NCBI GenBank assembly: GCA_018715885.1
Contig: DVKT01000001.1
Coordinates: forward strand, 1-64,000
Direction of reading: 5' to 3'
DNA length: 64,000 nt
From: Caccoplasma intestinavium
GTDB taxonomy: Bacteria > Bacteroidota > Bacteroidia > Bacteroidales > UBA11471
Every line of letters starts with the position of its first letter. Positions within the stretch are counted from its first letter, which is position 1. A program made the translations under genes and the position numbers. Positions 9,020 to 17,343 of this stretch are shown one piece after another. The notes beneath the pieces were generated by a model. That model was not told the DNA's origin, did no database searches, and worked only from the letters and a program-made list of their open reading frames with translations.

Positions 9020-10111
9020 TTACTTCTTTTCCCGACGAAGAATCTCCTCGACACGATTCCAAATTCTCTCGACGGAAAGTTCCTGCATACAGGCATAATC
9101 GCCGCGATAACAAGGTTTATTCCCGAATATCGAACAAGGCCGGCATGAAAGGTCGGAAAGCTGTATTATGTTTTCTTTACTTTGCCGCCAGCCCAAAAAT
9201 CCGGCATAAGGGTGGGTCTGCCCCCAAACCGAGACAACCGGAGTACCGGCCATCGAGGCCAAATGCATATTGGCAGAATCCATCGAAACGACCAATGTCA
9301 TGCGACTCATCATCGACAACTCCACTGCAAATCCCAACCGTTTCCGGGCCAAAGATACGACCCGGGGATATTTTTCAGCCCAACCGCCTAACAAGTCCGC
9401 TTCTTCACCGCCGCCTCCCATAAGAAAGACACGACAATCTTCCCGTTGCGACAGACGGGCGACCAAACTCTCGCTGCGATCGAGCGGATATATCTTTCCT
9501 TCATGTTTGGCAAAAGGCGCAACGCCTATCCAAAACTCTCCCTCGCGACGAGATTCTATCCCCTCGGGCAAAGGAAGCGGGAGATGCTTATCATCGAATA
9601 CCGACCGGAAAGTCTTCGGCGTTTCAAAACCTAACCGGGCAAAAACCTGCCTATAACGGTCGAACGAAGTAGGCAAAGGTTGTATGGGCAATGGCTTTTT
9701 ACGCGCTACCAAACGACGTTTCGCCGCACGCCCCTTATCGAGAATCACTCGTTTGACGCCCGAAATCGCAAAAAAGAATCCGACCACACGAGTACGCAAG
9801 ACATTATGAAGGTCGGCAATCGCATCGATACCCTGAGACTTCATATCGCGATAAAGACGCCACAAACCGGCAAAACCTCGATAACGGCCTTTTGTATCGA
9901 CAGGAAAGACCGTCAAATTATCCGGCGGATAAACAAACAAAGGGGCTACCGTTTTTTTCGTAAACAGGGTAAATCGAATACCGGGATAGGCACGACATAC
10001 CTCATATACAACAGGAACAGTCATAGCAACATCGCCGAGCGCCGAAAAACGAAATACGGCCACATGACGATAAGGCAACGCAGAGTGTGAATAGGCTGAA
10101 AAATGTTCCAT
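9020..10111 (-). CDS. Glycosyltransferase family 9 (heptosyltransferase-like)
   Basis: GT9 enzymes add heptose or related sugars to the lipopolysaccharide inner core. The 363-residue protein begins its domain with HVAVFRFSALGDVAMT, the N-terminal signature. The C-terminal half carries SMDSANMHLASMAGTPVVSVWGQT, the nucleotide-sugar site of heptosyltransferases. The frame is open up to 10228, but the Met at 10111 is preferred because the conserved domain starts just 15 residues later. It is followed closely by the kinase-like gene. The exact sugar is unknown. Confidence 0.85.
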   Translation of the reverse strand: MEHFSAYSHSALPYRHVAVFRFSALGDVAMTVPVVYEVCRAYPGIRFTLFTKKTVAPLFVYPPDNLTVFPVDTKGRYRGFAGLWRLYRDMKSQGIDAIADLHNVLRTRVVGFFFAISGVKRVILDKGRAAKRRLVARKKPLPIQPLPTSFDRYRQVFARLGFETPKTFRSVFDDKHLPLPLPEGIESRREGEFWIGVAPFAKHEGKIYPLDRSESLVARLSQREDCRVFLMGGGGEEADLLGGWAEKYPRVVSLARKRLGFAVELSMMSRMTLVVSMDSANMHLASMAGTPVVSVWGQTHPYAGFLGWRQSKENIIQLSDLSCRPCSIFGNKPCYRGDYACMQELSVERIWNRVEEILRREKK

Positions 10112-10471
10112 GAGAAAAAGTTCAGGACTCAAAATTGTCCGGGACAGACAAAACATATATGCAACACCTCGGGCGAAATCGACTCTTCCTCCGCCTGTCC
10201 CGGAAAGCATCGTCAGAACGACGGGCATTTTCGATGATACGTTTCACTTCTTATGGTGTACCATATAATAATGTAACTATTCTTCGGGAAAACCGAATTT
10301 TACCTCGATCGACAAATGCCAGAGCAGTCTACATCACCCTCTGTTTTCTTCAAGGGAAATAACGCTCGGCGATACACCGCCGCCGTCCAGAGATAATGCA
10401 CAACATGACGCAAGGGAATAGAGAAATTTAGGTCCTTTCTGCTATCGAAGGGGAAGCTGTATTTCCCCTTT
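10112..10471. other. 360-bp intergenic stretch between DUF4254 and GT9 genes
   Basis: No gene, tRNA or exact TAnnTTTG promoter was found. Three small structures are visible. A 10-bp inverted repeat sits at about 10139-10148 and 10192-10201. A 14-bp operator-like palindrome (TATGGT-GT-ACCATA) spans 10252-10265. An 8-bp hairpin (10448-10455 with 10463-10470) immediately follows the DUF4254 stop but has no T-run, so it is at best a weak terminator. Confidence 0.4.
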
Positions 10472-11077
10472 CTATTTCTGATTGTACAAGACGGGGTTCA
10501 ACGACGGATCGTTATACATCTTCATTTGCCGATATACTTTCATATACCGGCGACCTTGTTCTATATCGCTCAACAACTGATCGATAGCCGACGACAAGTC
10601 TGTACGCTGTTCGAGCAATACACGCAATTTAGCACGACATCGCTCGATATGTTCAGGCGACGCATCATGCCGGGACACCTCTTGCTGCATATGGTAAATC
10701 TTCAAAGCCAAAATCGACAAACGATCGATGGCCCACGCGGGACTCTCGGTATTGATGACCGCATCGGGCAAAGGCTTTACTTCGGCGTATTGTTGAAGGA
10801 AATAACTGTCGATGCGTTCCACAAGATCGGTACGGTCTTGATTGGACTTATCGATACGCCGTTTGATGGACAAAGCCTCGACCGGGTCGATTTCGGGATC
10901 CCGTACAATATCTTCGAGATGCCATTGCACGGCGTCGATCCAATTCTTATGATAGAGGTCGTACTCGATGGTCTTTTCGGGGAAAGGATTTATCATGGGA
11001 GCATCGACATCGTCCTGCTTATGATAGTCTTGCGTAGCATTCCAAAATACATGGTTGCTCTTTTCGCTGAACGTCAT
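10472..11077 (-). CDS. DUF4254 family protein
   Basis: A soluble 201-residue, largely helical protein with no signal peptide or membrane segment. The first half (FSEKSNHVFWNATQDYH and the DLYHKNWIDAVQWHLED helix) resembles the DUF4254 family of Bacteroidetes, whose function is unknown. It is divergent from pdxB and upstream of the GT9 gene on the same strand. The neighbourhood hints at envelope glycan work, but nothing in the sequence identifies an active site. Family assignment is from memory of similar proteins. Confidence 0.65.
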   Translation of the reverse strand: MTFSEKSNHVFWNATQDYHKQDDVDAPMINPFPEKTIEYDLYHKNWIDAVQWHLEDIVRDPEIDPVEALSIKRRIDKSNQDRTDLVERIDSYFLQQYAEVKPLPDAVINTESPAWAIDRLSILALKIYHMQQEVSRHDASPEHIERCRAKLRVLLEQRTDLSSAIDQLLSDIEQGRRYMKVYRQMKMYNDPSLNPVLYNQK

Positions 11078-11114
11078 AGAAGTATAATAAAGTTTGAATA
11101 ATCGTAATAAGGGA

Positions 11115-11214
11115 CAAACTTACGCATACTTTACGAATTTGTCAATTTTTGAGGGAAATAATTTCATTTTTGCCGCCCGTTTCGGAAGATTTCTACATAG
11201 AAGCCCTATCTTTG
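11115..11214. promoter_or_regulatory. Divergent promoters for DUF4254 and pdxB
   Basis: The minus strand has TAAGTTTG (11115-11122), with TTGA 19 nt upstream, 38 nt before the DUF4254 start. The plus strand has TATCTTTG (11207-11214), 29 nt before the pdxB start. Confidence 0.65.
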
Positions 11215-11243
11215 TATCGTAGTGTCAATAACCAAAATCCGTC

Positions 11244-12350
11244 ATGAAAAAAAAAGAAACGATCGTCATCGACAATAAGATACCTTTTATACAAGGGATT
11301 CTCGAACCGTATGCCGATATACGCTACCTTTCTCCACAAGAAATCACCCACGATGCGGTACATGATGCCGATATGCTGATAATCCGTACCCGTACCCGTT
11401 GCAATGCCGATCTTCTCGAAGGAAGTCGCTGCCGCTTTATCGGAACGGCCACAATCGGATTTGACCACATCGATACCGAATATTGCCGACGACATGCCAT
11501 AGAATGGGTCAATGCACCGGGTTGCAATGCAGCCTCGGTTGCCCAATACATCACGGCTTCGCTGTTGCGGCATGCCGAAAAACAGGCCATCGACCTGCGA
11601 ACAAAATGCATAGGCATCGTAGGAGTAGGCCATGTAGGACGACAAGTAGAGATACACTGCCGACGGCTGGGTATGCAAGTATTACTCAATGACCCCCCCC
11701 GAGCCGAAAAAGAGGGAAAAGGAGAGTTTGTCTCTCTCGAAGAAATAGCCGATCGTTGCGACTACATCTCGTTCCATACACCGCTGATAAAAGAAGGCTC
11801 ATATGCGACCTACCACTTGGCCGACCAAGTTTTTTTCGACCGGTTACAGCGTTGTCCCGTCATTCTCAACGCCGCTCGGGGAGGTGTCGTCGACGAGCAA
11901 GCCCTTTTGGAGGCTTACCGTAATCACATTGTAAGCGACATGATTATAGACTGTTGGGAAAACGAGCCGGACGTATCGACGGAATTACTGCAAAAAACAT
12001 TCATCGGCACACCGCACATCGCCGGTTATTCGGCCGACGGGAAAGCCAACGCTACACGGGCGATGATAACCGCCGTGGCCGACCGTCTGCAAATAAAAAT
12101 TGACTTATCGGCCATTCAACCTCCCCAACCGGAAAATCCCATTATCGCCCTACCCGGGACAGAACAAGATTTTTCCCAAGCCGTATGGACGACATACGAT
12201 CCCATAAAAGATTCTCTTGCCTTAAAAAAAGCCCCCGAAACCTTCGAACAACTACGCAGTTGCTACCCGCTACGAAGAGAATTCTGCGCCTACGCCTTAC
12301 AACCCGATTCCGAAGCCCGCAAGTTCGAAGCATGGGGATTTGCTTCGTAA
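11244..12350 (+). CDS. pdxB: 4-phosphoerythronate dehydrogenase
   Basis: It oxidises 4-phospho-D-erythronate in the DXP-dependent pathway to pyridoxal phosphate. The 368 residues show a D-2-hydroxyacid dehydrogenase core with the NAD-binding GIVGVGHVGRQV, the catalytic Arg in NAARGGVVDE, and the acid-His pair (E in CWENEPD, H in GTPHIAGYS). A C-terminal dimerisation extension after about residue 290 distinguishes PdxB from generic family members. The start ATG lies in a run of lysine codons. The gene is followed after 29 nt by an ACP-like gene, probably in the same transcript. Confidence 0.93.
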   Translation: MKKKETIVIDNKIPFIQGILEPYADIRYLSPQEITHDAVHDADMLIIRTRTRCNADLLEGSRCRFIGTATIGFDHIDTEYCRRHAIEWVNAPGCNAASVAQYITASLLRHAEKQAIDLRTKCIGIVGVGHVGRQVEIHCRRLGMQVLLNDPPRAEKEGKGEFVSLEEIADRCDYISFHTPLIKEGSYATYHLADQVFFDRLQRCPVILNAARGGVVDEQALLEAYRNHIVSDMIIDCWENEPDVSTELLQKTFIGTPHIAGYSADGKANATRAMITAVADRLQIKIDLSAIQPPQPENPIIALPGTEQDFSQAVWTTYDPIKDSLALKKAPETFEQLRSCYPLRREFCAYALQPDSEARKFEAWGFAS

Positions 12351-12379
12351 CCAAATAACCATATTAAAATATACTTCTT

Positions 12380-12655
12380 ATGAATACCGCCTCAACTGCC
12401 ATCAAAAAAATCATAGCAGAATATCTCGACAGTGAACCCTCTGAAATAAATGACGAACTGCGTCTTTGCGATTTAGGACTCGACGAAGTAGACATCGAAG
12501 AATTATGGTTCAGTATCGAAGACGAGCTGGAAACAACTTGCGACAAAACAGAGTCCAACCCCGACTCTACCCAGCCCTTTTCGGAATCTTTCTCTCCGAT
12601 TATGCCCGATGACACGGTCGGTAATCTCATAGCATTCTTCAAAAAACGGCAATAA
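12380..12655 (+). CDS. Acyl-carrier-protein-like protein lacking the phosphopantetheine serine
   Basis: A 91-residue acidic protein that lines up with the AcpP encoded 240 bp downstream. Helix I (AIKKIIAEYL), the loop and helix II (DLGLDEVDIEEL, residues 31-42) correspond to AcpP DLGADSLDTVEL. The attachment Ser of AcpP (Ser37) is Glu36 here, so it cannot be loaded by the usual holo-ACP synthase. About 20 polar residues (52-73) are inserted before the PDDTVGNLIAFF helix III. The gene is 29 nt after pdxB. It may be a structural or regulatory ACP mimic, or a decaying duplicate. The frame is intact and the acidic character is kept, which favours a functional protein. Confidence 0.75.
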   Translation: MNTASTAIKKIIAEYLDSEPSEINDELRLCDLGLDEVDIEELWFSIEDELETTCDKTESNPDSTQPFSESFSPIMPDDTVGNLIAFFKKRQ

Positions 12656-12752
12656 AATCACCCGGAAAATAGACTTTGCAAAATTCAAGAAAAATTGTCG
12701 CCTCGAAACGATTTTTAGGGAAAATGCCATTTCGGAATAATCAAAACAGAGC

Positions 12753-12791
12753 ATTTTATTGCACAAAACATTATATAGTGTGCAATAAAAT
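12753..12791. repeat. 13-bp perfect inverted repeat upstream of acpP
   Basis: ATTTTATTGCACA (12753-12765) and its exact reverse complement (12779-12791) are separated by 13 AT-rich bases. It lies about 106 bp before the acpP start. There is no T-run after the second arm on either strand, so it looks more like an operator or an mRNA leader hairpin than a terminator. No exact TAnnTTTG box was found in the 242-bp gap. Confidence 0.7.
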
Positions 12792-12897
12792 ACAACTTTC
12801 TGCCAAAAATATTTTTTTGTTTGGAGAAAAAGACGTTTCTTTGCCACGCAAAAGAAAAAATTAGACCAACTAATTCACTAACTAAAAACTGGAAGTT

Positions 12898-13134
12898 ATG
12901 TCTGAAATTGCATCAAGAGTTAAAGCTATCATCGTCGACAAATTGGGTGTCGAAGAATCCGAAGTAACCAACGAAGCCAGCTTCACCAACGATTTGGGTG
13001 CCGATTCTCTCGACACGGTTGAGTTGATCATGGAATTCGAAAAAGAATTCAATGTTACCATTCCCGATGACCAAGCAGAAAAAATCACGACTGTTGGCGA
13101 CGCTGTAGCATACATTGAAGCTAACGCAAAGTAA
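12898..13134 (+). CDS. acpP: Acyl carrier protein
   Basis: It carries acyl intermediates of type II fatty-acid synthesis on a 4'-phosphopantetheine arm. The 78 residues are standard. The attachment site is Ser37 in DLGADSLDTVEL, and the C-terminal helix is TTVGDAVAYIEANAK. Codon use (many GAA and AAC) fits a strongly expressed gene. It is followed after 23 nt by fabF, the conserved bacterial pairing, and then rnc. A long palindrome in the upstream gap may control it. Confidence 0.98.
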   Translation: MSEIASRVKAIIVDKLGVEESEVTNEASFTNDLGADSLDTVELIMEFEKEFNVTIPDDQAEKITTVGDAVAYIEANAK

Positions 13135-13157
13135 AAACGACCCTCTCTAACACCCTT

Positions 13158-14414
13158 ATGGAATTAAAAAGAGTCGTAGTAACAGGCCTAGGAGCAGTTA
13201 CCCCATTGGGTATCGGTGTCGATGAGACATGGAATGCCCTGATAAATGGAGTAAGTGGTGCTGGGCCTATTACTCTTTTCGATGCGTCGCTCTTCAAGAC
13301 GCAATTTGCTTGTGAAGTAAAAGGTTTCGACCCCACAAAATATCTCGACAAGAAAGAAGCCCGCAAATTCGACCGCTATGCACAACTCGCCGTAGCTTCG
13401 GCCAAAGAAGCAATCGAAGATTCGGGTATCGATTTGGAGAAAGTAAACAAAAACCGCGTAGGCGTTATCTACACCTCGGGTATCGGCGGTATACGCACAT
13501 TCGAAGACGAAATGTTTGGATACGATGCCGAGAAAGGTCCTAAATTCAATCCGTTCTTTATTCCCAAGATGATTGCCGACATCGCTGCCGGACACATCTC
13601 GATGATGTACGGTTTTCACGGACCGAACTTCGCCACCGTATCGGCGTGCGCTTCATCGACCAACGCCCTTATCGACGCATTCAATTACGTGCGTTTAGGC
13701 ATGGCCGACATGATCGTATCCGGCGGAGCCGAAGCCCCCATATCAATTGCCGGCGTAGGCGGATTCAACGCCATGCACGCCCTCTCGACACGGAACGATG
13801 ATGCCGAGCATGCCAGCCGGCCTTTCAGCGCCAGTCGCGACGGGTTTGTCATGGGTGAAGGTGCTGCATGTCTTATCCTCGAAGAATTGGAACACGCCCT
13901 AGCACGGGGAGCGAAAATCTATGCCGAAGTTATTGGCGGCGGTTTATCGGCCGATGCTTACCACCTCACCGCAACCCACCCCGAAGGTTTGGGAGCTAAA
14001 CTGGTTATGGAAAACGCTCTTGCCGACGCCCACATCAAACCCGAGGAAGTCGATTACATCAACGTACACGGAACTTCTACTCCCGTCGGTGATATTTCAG
14101 AAGCCAAAGCCATCAAACAAGTATTCGGAGACCACGCATACGAGCTCAACATCAGTTCGACCAAATCGATGACAGGACACTTATTGGGTGCAGCCGGTGC
14201 AACCGAAGCGCTTATCTGTGTAAAATCGATCGAGAACGATATCGTTCCGCCTACCATCAACTTCACCGAAGGAGATGAGGATCCTGAAATCGACTACAAG
14301 CTCAATTTTACATTCAATAAAGCACAAAAGAGAACCGTCAATGTGGCTCTTTCCAATACTTTCGGTTTTGGCGGGCACAATGCAAGTCTCATCGTCAGAA
14401 AATTCACGAAATAA
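13158..14414 (+). CDS. fabF: 3-oxoacyl-ACP synthase II
   Basis: FabF condenses malonyl-ACP with a growing acyl-ACP, the elongation step of fatty-acid synthesis. The 418-residue thiolase-fold protein has nucleophile Cys164 (SACASS), His304 (NVHGTSTP), and Lys336 with His341 in STKSMTGHLLGAAG, the full Cys-His-His set. The C-terminal FGFGGHNASLI is also typical. The ATG follows acpP by 23 nt. The rnc start lies only 6 nt downstream of its stop, so the three genes form one operon. Confidence 0.98.
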   Translation: MELKRVVVTGLGAVTPLGIGVDETWNALINGVSGAGPITLFDASLFKTQFACEVKGFDPTKYLDKKEARKFDRYAQLAVASAKEAIEDSGIDLEKVNKNRVGVIYTSGIGGIRTFEDEMFGYDAEKGPKFNPFFIPKMIADIAAGHISMMYGFHGPNFATVSACASSTNALIDAFNYVRLGMADMIVSGGAEAPISIAGVGGFNAMHALSTRNDDAEHASRPFSASRDGFVMGEGAACLILEELEHALARGAKIYAEVIGGGLSADAYHLTATHPEGLGAKLVMENALADAHIKPEEVDYINVHGTSTPVGDISEAKAIKQVFGDHAYELNISSTKSMTGHLLGAAGATEALICVKSIENDIVPPTINFTEGDEDPEIDYKLNFTFNKAQKRTVNVALSNTFGFGGHNASLIVRKFTK

Positions 14415-14420
14415 AAACCT

Positions 14421-15239
14421 GTGTTTGAGATATTCTTCAATCGAATAAGGCTCTTTATGTTACGACATAAAGAGCCTTACTTGTCTTTTTACCGGATATT
14501 GGGATACTGTCCGCATCGTATCGAACTCTACCAACAAGCCGTTACCCATCGATCGGCCGTCGCCTCTGACGAAAACGGCCGAAAAATAAACAACGAACGT
14601 CTTGAATTTCTGGGAGATGCCGTTTTTACTTTGGTTACCGCCGATATTTTATACCATGCCTTTCCCGAAAAGAGAGAGGGATTTTTGTCGAGTTCACGTT
14701 CCCGAATTATACAACGAGAAACCCTCAATCGCATAGCTTTAGAGATAGGTCTCAACAAGCTGGTCCGAGCCGATATCCAAATCACCTCGCACAACAATTA
14801 CATTTACGGAAACGCTTTCGAGGCTCTTATAGGGGCCATTTATCTCGACTGCGGATTCAAACAATGTCGCAGATTCATCGCCGAGCGTATTTTCGCCCGC
14901 TATATCGACTTGGAACAAATTACCCAGACCGATATCAACTTCAAATCGAAACTCGTCGAGTGGGGACAACGCCACCGTGTGAATATAGACTGGAAGCTCG
15001 AAAATTCAACTTTGGACTCCAATAACAATCCGGTGTTCACCGTACGCGCCATAGCCGGCCATATCGAAGGAAAAGCAGCGACAGGATATTCCAAAAAAGA
15101 AGCACAACAAAAAGCCTCTCAATATATACTGAAACAATTACATCAGGACAAAGACTTTCTACGAGCTATTCTATACGACGAATCCCATAAGAAAGATTCC
15201 GTTGAGAAAAAAGAAGAAAACAAGAACGGCAGAGAATAA
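14421..15239 (+). CDS. rnc: Ribonuclease III
   Basis: It cleaves double-stranded RNA, for rRNA processing and mRNA turnover. The signature NNERLEFLGDAV lies at 57-68, with further metal-binding residues in GNAFEALIGAIYLDCG. The double-stranded RNA-binding domain follows (about 165-240), with a charged tail of about 30 residues. The start is a GTG at 14421; it keeps the N-terminus the length I recall for Bacteroides homologues, whereas the next ATG (14457) would remove 12 residues. A perfect 15-bp hairpin occupies codons 9-20. The stop codon forms the loop of the terminator at 15225-15251. Confidence 0.95.
   Translation: MFEIFFNRIRLFMLRHKEPYLSFYRILGYCPHRIELYQQAVTHRSAVASDENGRKINNERLEFLGDAVFTLVTADILYHAFPEKREGFLSSSRSRIIQRETLNRIALEIGLNKLVRADIQITSHNNYIYGNAFEALIGAIYLDCGFKQCRRFIAERIFARYIDLEQITQTDINFKSKLVEWGQRHRVNIDWKLENSTLDSNNNPVFTVRAIAGHIEGKAATGYSKKEAQQKASQYILKQLHQDKDFLRAILYDESHKKDSVEKKEENKNGRE
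14446..14479 (+). promoter_or_regulatory. Perfect 15-bp hairpin in the 5' coding region of rnc
   Basis: Bases 14446-14460 are exactly complementary to 14465-14479, with loop TACG. The stem covers codons 9-20 of rnc and starts 31 nt after the fabF stop. It is AT-rich (5 G-C pairs). A T-rich stretch appears a few bases after it, so it could also attenuate transcription leaving acpP-fabF. A perfect stem at the head of the RNase III message is a plausible autoregulatory cleavage site. Confidence 0.7.
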
Positions 15240-15251
15240 TTCTCTGCCGTT
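15225..15251. terminator. Terminator after rnc, with the rnc stop codon in the loop
   Basis: A perfect 12-bp stem (15225-15236 with 15240-15251) has the TAA stop of rnc as its 3-nt loop. It lies between the convergent rnc and WbqC-like genes and could stop transcription from both sides. The T-runs are short. Confidence 0.7.
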
Positions 15252-15267
15252 CCTTATCTATCAAACT

Positions 15268-15891
15268 TCAACGGTCATAAAGCACCAAGAGCGCTTCATT
15301 TCCCATATTGAAAAGAAGGTCGATAATCGAAAGCCCGGGAGAAAAGCCCCATTTCATCGAAAAAACCTGATAATAAGACCGGGGCAACAACGATTCTACC
15401 GGTTCACGCTTCGGACCGATAGCCTCCCTCAAATCGGTAATACCGTCTGTCGGAGAGAGATAGTTCTCACTATATGAAATATCGGGTGCGATACCCAGCA
15501 ACCGGCACACTATTTCCTGCAAATCGTTGTTATAATCGAGAAGAAATCGTCCCGATTGGGATTTCTCATAAAAAGGAGCGAAATCATCGCGGTAATACTC
15601 GAAGAAAGGAGACGAACCGTAAGCCGACGCAATGGCATTCCAATGGATATGTTGCCAATTATCGTGTGCCGAAATGCGCATATCGCGCGTAAACGGTTTA
15701 CCGGGACGTGTCCGTTCCACCGGAATGGAGAGGGAAAGTTCTCCTCCCGCCGACATAATCGTACAACGGTTGCGGTAAGATTGCTTCACATAGTGGCTGC
15801 AAGCCTCAATAACCGTACGGTCGTAATGGCACAATGCCTTATAATAGGCCACAGGAGCCAGATAAGCCGTCGAAAGATATACGGTAGACAT
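15268..15891 (-). CDS. WbqC-like family protein
   Basis: A 207-residue soluble protein whose N-terminus (VYLSTAYLAPVAYYKAL) and central SIPVERTRPGKPFTRDMRIS resemble the WbqC-like family. Members occur in O-antigen and surface-glycan loci, and their biochemical role is poorly known. It begins 5 nt after the lepB stop on the same strand, so the two are likely one transcript. No membrane segment or signal peptide is visible. Confidence 0.75.
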   Translation of the reverse strand: MSTVYLSTAYLAPVAYYKALCHYDRTVIEACSHYVKQSYRNRCTIMSAGGELSLSIPVERTRPGKPFTRDMRISAHDNWQHIHWNAIASAYGSSPFFEYYRDDFAPFYEKSQSGRFLLDYNNDLQEIVCRLLGIAPDISYSENYLSPTDGITDLREAIGPKREPVESLLPRSYYQVFSMKWGFSPGLSIIDLLFNMGNEALLVLYDR

Positions 15892-15896
15892 GATTA

Positions 15897-17330
15897 CTAC
15901 AACGATGAGACAGGACGGAAAAGACGATTCCAGCGAATATGTCCATCGAACCAGCTACGGTCTTTATCTATCGAAAGCCACACAAAAAGAGGTTTCCCCA
16001 CAACATGGTCTTCGGGAACCAATCCCCAAAAACGGCTGTCGGCCGAATTATCACGATTGTCGCCCAACATCATGTAATAGTCCATCTTAAAGCGGTAACT
16101 GTCGGCCTCCTTGCCGTTGATGAAAATACGTCCGTCCCGACGTTCGAGACGATTTCCCTCATGGTCGCGTATCGCCCGCTCATACAGAGGATAATTCTCG
16201 GCCGTAAGCCGCACGGTCTCCCCTCGTTTGGGAATCCACAACGGCCCGAAATCGGCACGTGTCCAACCCCGCCCGTAACCCAGCGGATAAGCCTCTCCAC
16301 CGAATGCTCCCGGTTCTTGCACGATTTTCGATACATACGGATACTTTTTCACTCTATTCAGGGCTTCGGGTGTAAGCGGCATGTGGTATATCGACGGAAA
16401 AGCGCCGTCGGAATCGGGCATAAATCCCAATGCCAGCAAATCTTCGTACCAGCCTCTCTCTGCCGAAACAAAACGACGGTCGTCGACACTCACACCCAAT
16501 TCCCGAAATTGCTTTTCAGAGAAACGGTATCCCGGCTGCAACATCACAAAATAATTGAATTGAATGTTTCTCGGGTTTTCTATCGCCTTACCATCGACAT
16601 ATACCTGATTGTCTCGTATCTCGAACGTATCGCCCGGCATACCCACGCAACGCTTCACATAATTCTCCCGGCGATCGACAGGGCGATACACCACTTCACC
16701 GAATTGCTCTTTGTTCCGCTTCACCCCATCACGGCCTACGTAATGCACGAGTGTATAGTAATCGGGATTGGGTACCCGCACGGCAACCGTATCTCCCGCG
16801 GGGAAATTAAAGACGACGATATCTCCGCGTTTCACTTTGCCAAGCCCGGCCAGCCGGTGATAGGGCCATGAAGGCCATTCGATATAGGATTTGACATTCA
16901 GTATCGGGAACGTGTTCTGTACCAACGGGAACGACAATGGCGTATTGGGTACGCGCGGGCCATAGCTCAACTTGCTCACGAAAAGATAATCTCCCACCAG
17001 CAACGATTTTTCGAGCGAAGAAGTCGGTATTTTATAATTCTGGAAGAAAAATATATTGATCAAATATACCGCCACCAAAGCATAAACGATGGCATCGACC
17101 CACTCCATGACCCGTAATACGGTTTTGTTCTTGGATTTTTTCCAAAAAGTCCAAGGCACATAACGGGTCAGATAAATATCGGCCATAACGACAAGGAAAG
17201 GCAAGATATAGTAATTATCCAGCCACACCGCAAACAGGATAAACAAGACAGCCGCTACGCCGAAACGTATCCAACGAGTCTTCTTCACAGCTTGCAACCG
17301 CTCTTTCAACGAAGGTGATGCTACGCTCAT
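15897..17330 (-). CDS. lepB: Signal peptidase I
   Basis: It removes signal peptides of exported proteins at the periplasmic face of the inner membrane. The 477 residues have hydrophobic segments near 20-58 and 78-97. The nucleophile Ser105 lies in PTSSLEKSL (box B), the general base Lys226 in VKRCVGMPGD (box D), and box E is GDNRDNSADSRFWG near the C-terminus. It is longer than E. coli LepB because of an insert between boxes D and E, a known feature in Bacteroidetes. It starts 13 nt after dapB on the same strand. Confidence 0.96.
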   Translation of the reverse strand: MSVASPSLKERLQAVKKTRWIRFGVAAVLFILFAVWLDNYYILPFLVVMADIYLTRYVPWTFWKKSKNKTVLRVMEWVDAIVYALVAVYLINIFFFQNYKIPTSSLEKSLLVGDYLFVSKLSYGPRVPNTPLSFPLVQNTFPILNVKSYIEWPSWPYHRLAGLGKVKRGDIVVFNFPAGDTVAVRVPNPDYYTLVHYVGRDGVKRNKEQFGEVVYRPVDRRENYVKRCVGMPGDTFEIRDNQVYVDGKAIENPRNIQFNYFVMLQPGYRFSEKQFRELGVSVDDRRFVSAERGWYEDLLALGFMPDSDGAFPSIYHMPLTPEALNRVKKYPYVSKIVQEPGAFGGEAYPLGYGRGWTRADFGPLWIPKRGETVRLTAENYPLYERAIRDHEGNRLERRDGRIFINGKEADSYRFKMDYYMMLGDNRDNSADSRFWGLVPEDHVVGKPLFVWLSIDKDRSWFDGHIRWNRLFRPVSSL

Positions 17331-17343
17331 GATTACAAGGTTT

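Noticed and set aside
7740..9098. A 452-codon plus-strand open frame across the ruvB, kinase-like and GT9 genes
   Set aside because: It is the mirror of three well-supported minus-strand genes with clear motifs, and its translation has no recognisable domain or promoter.
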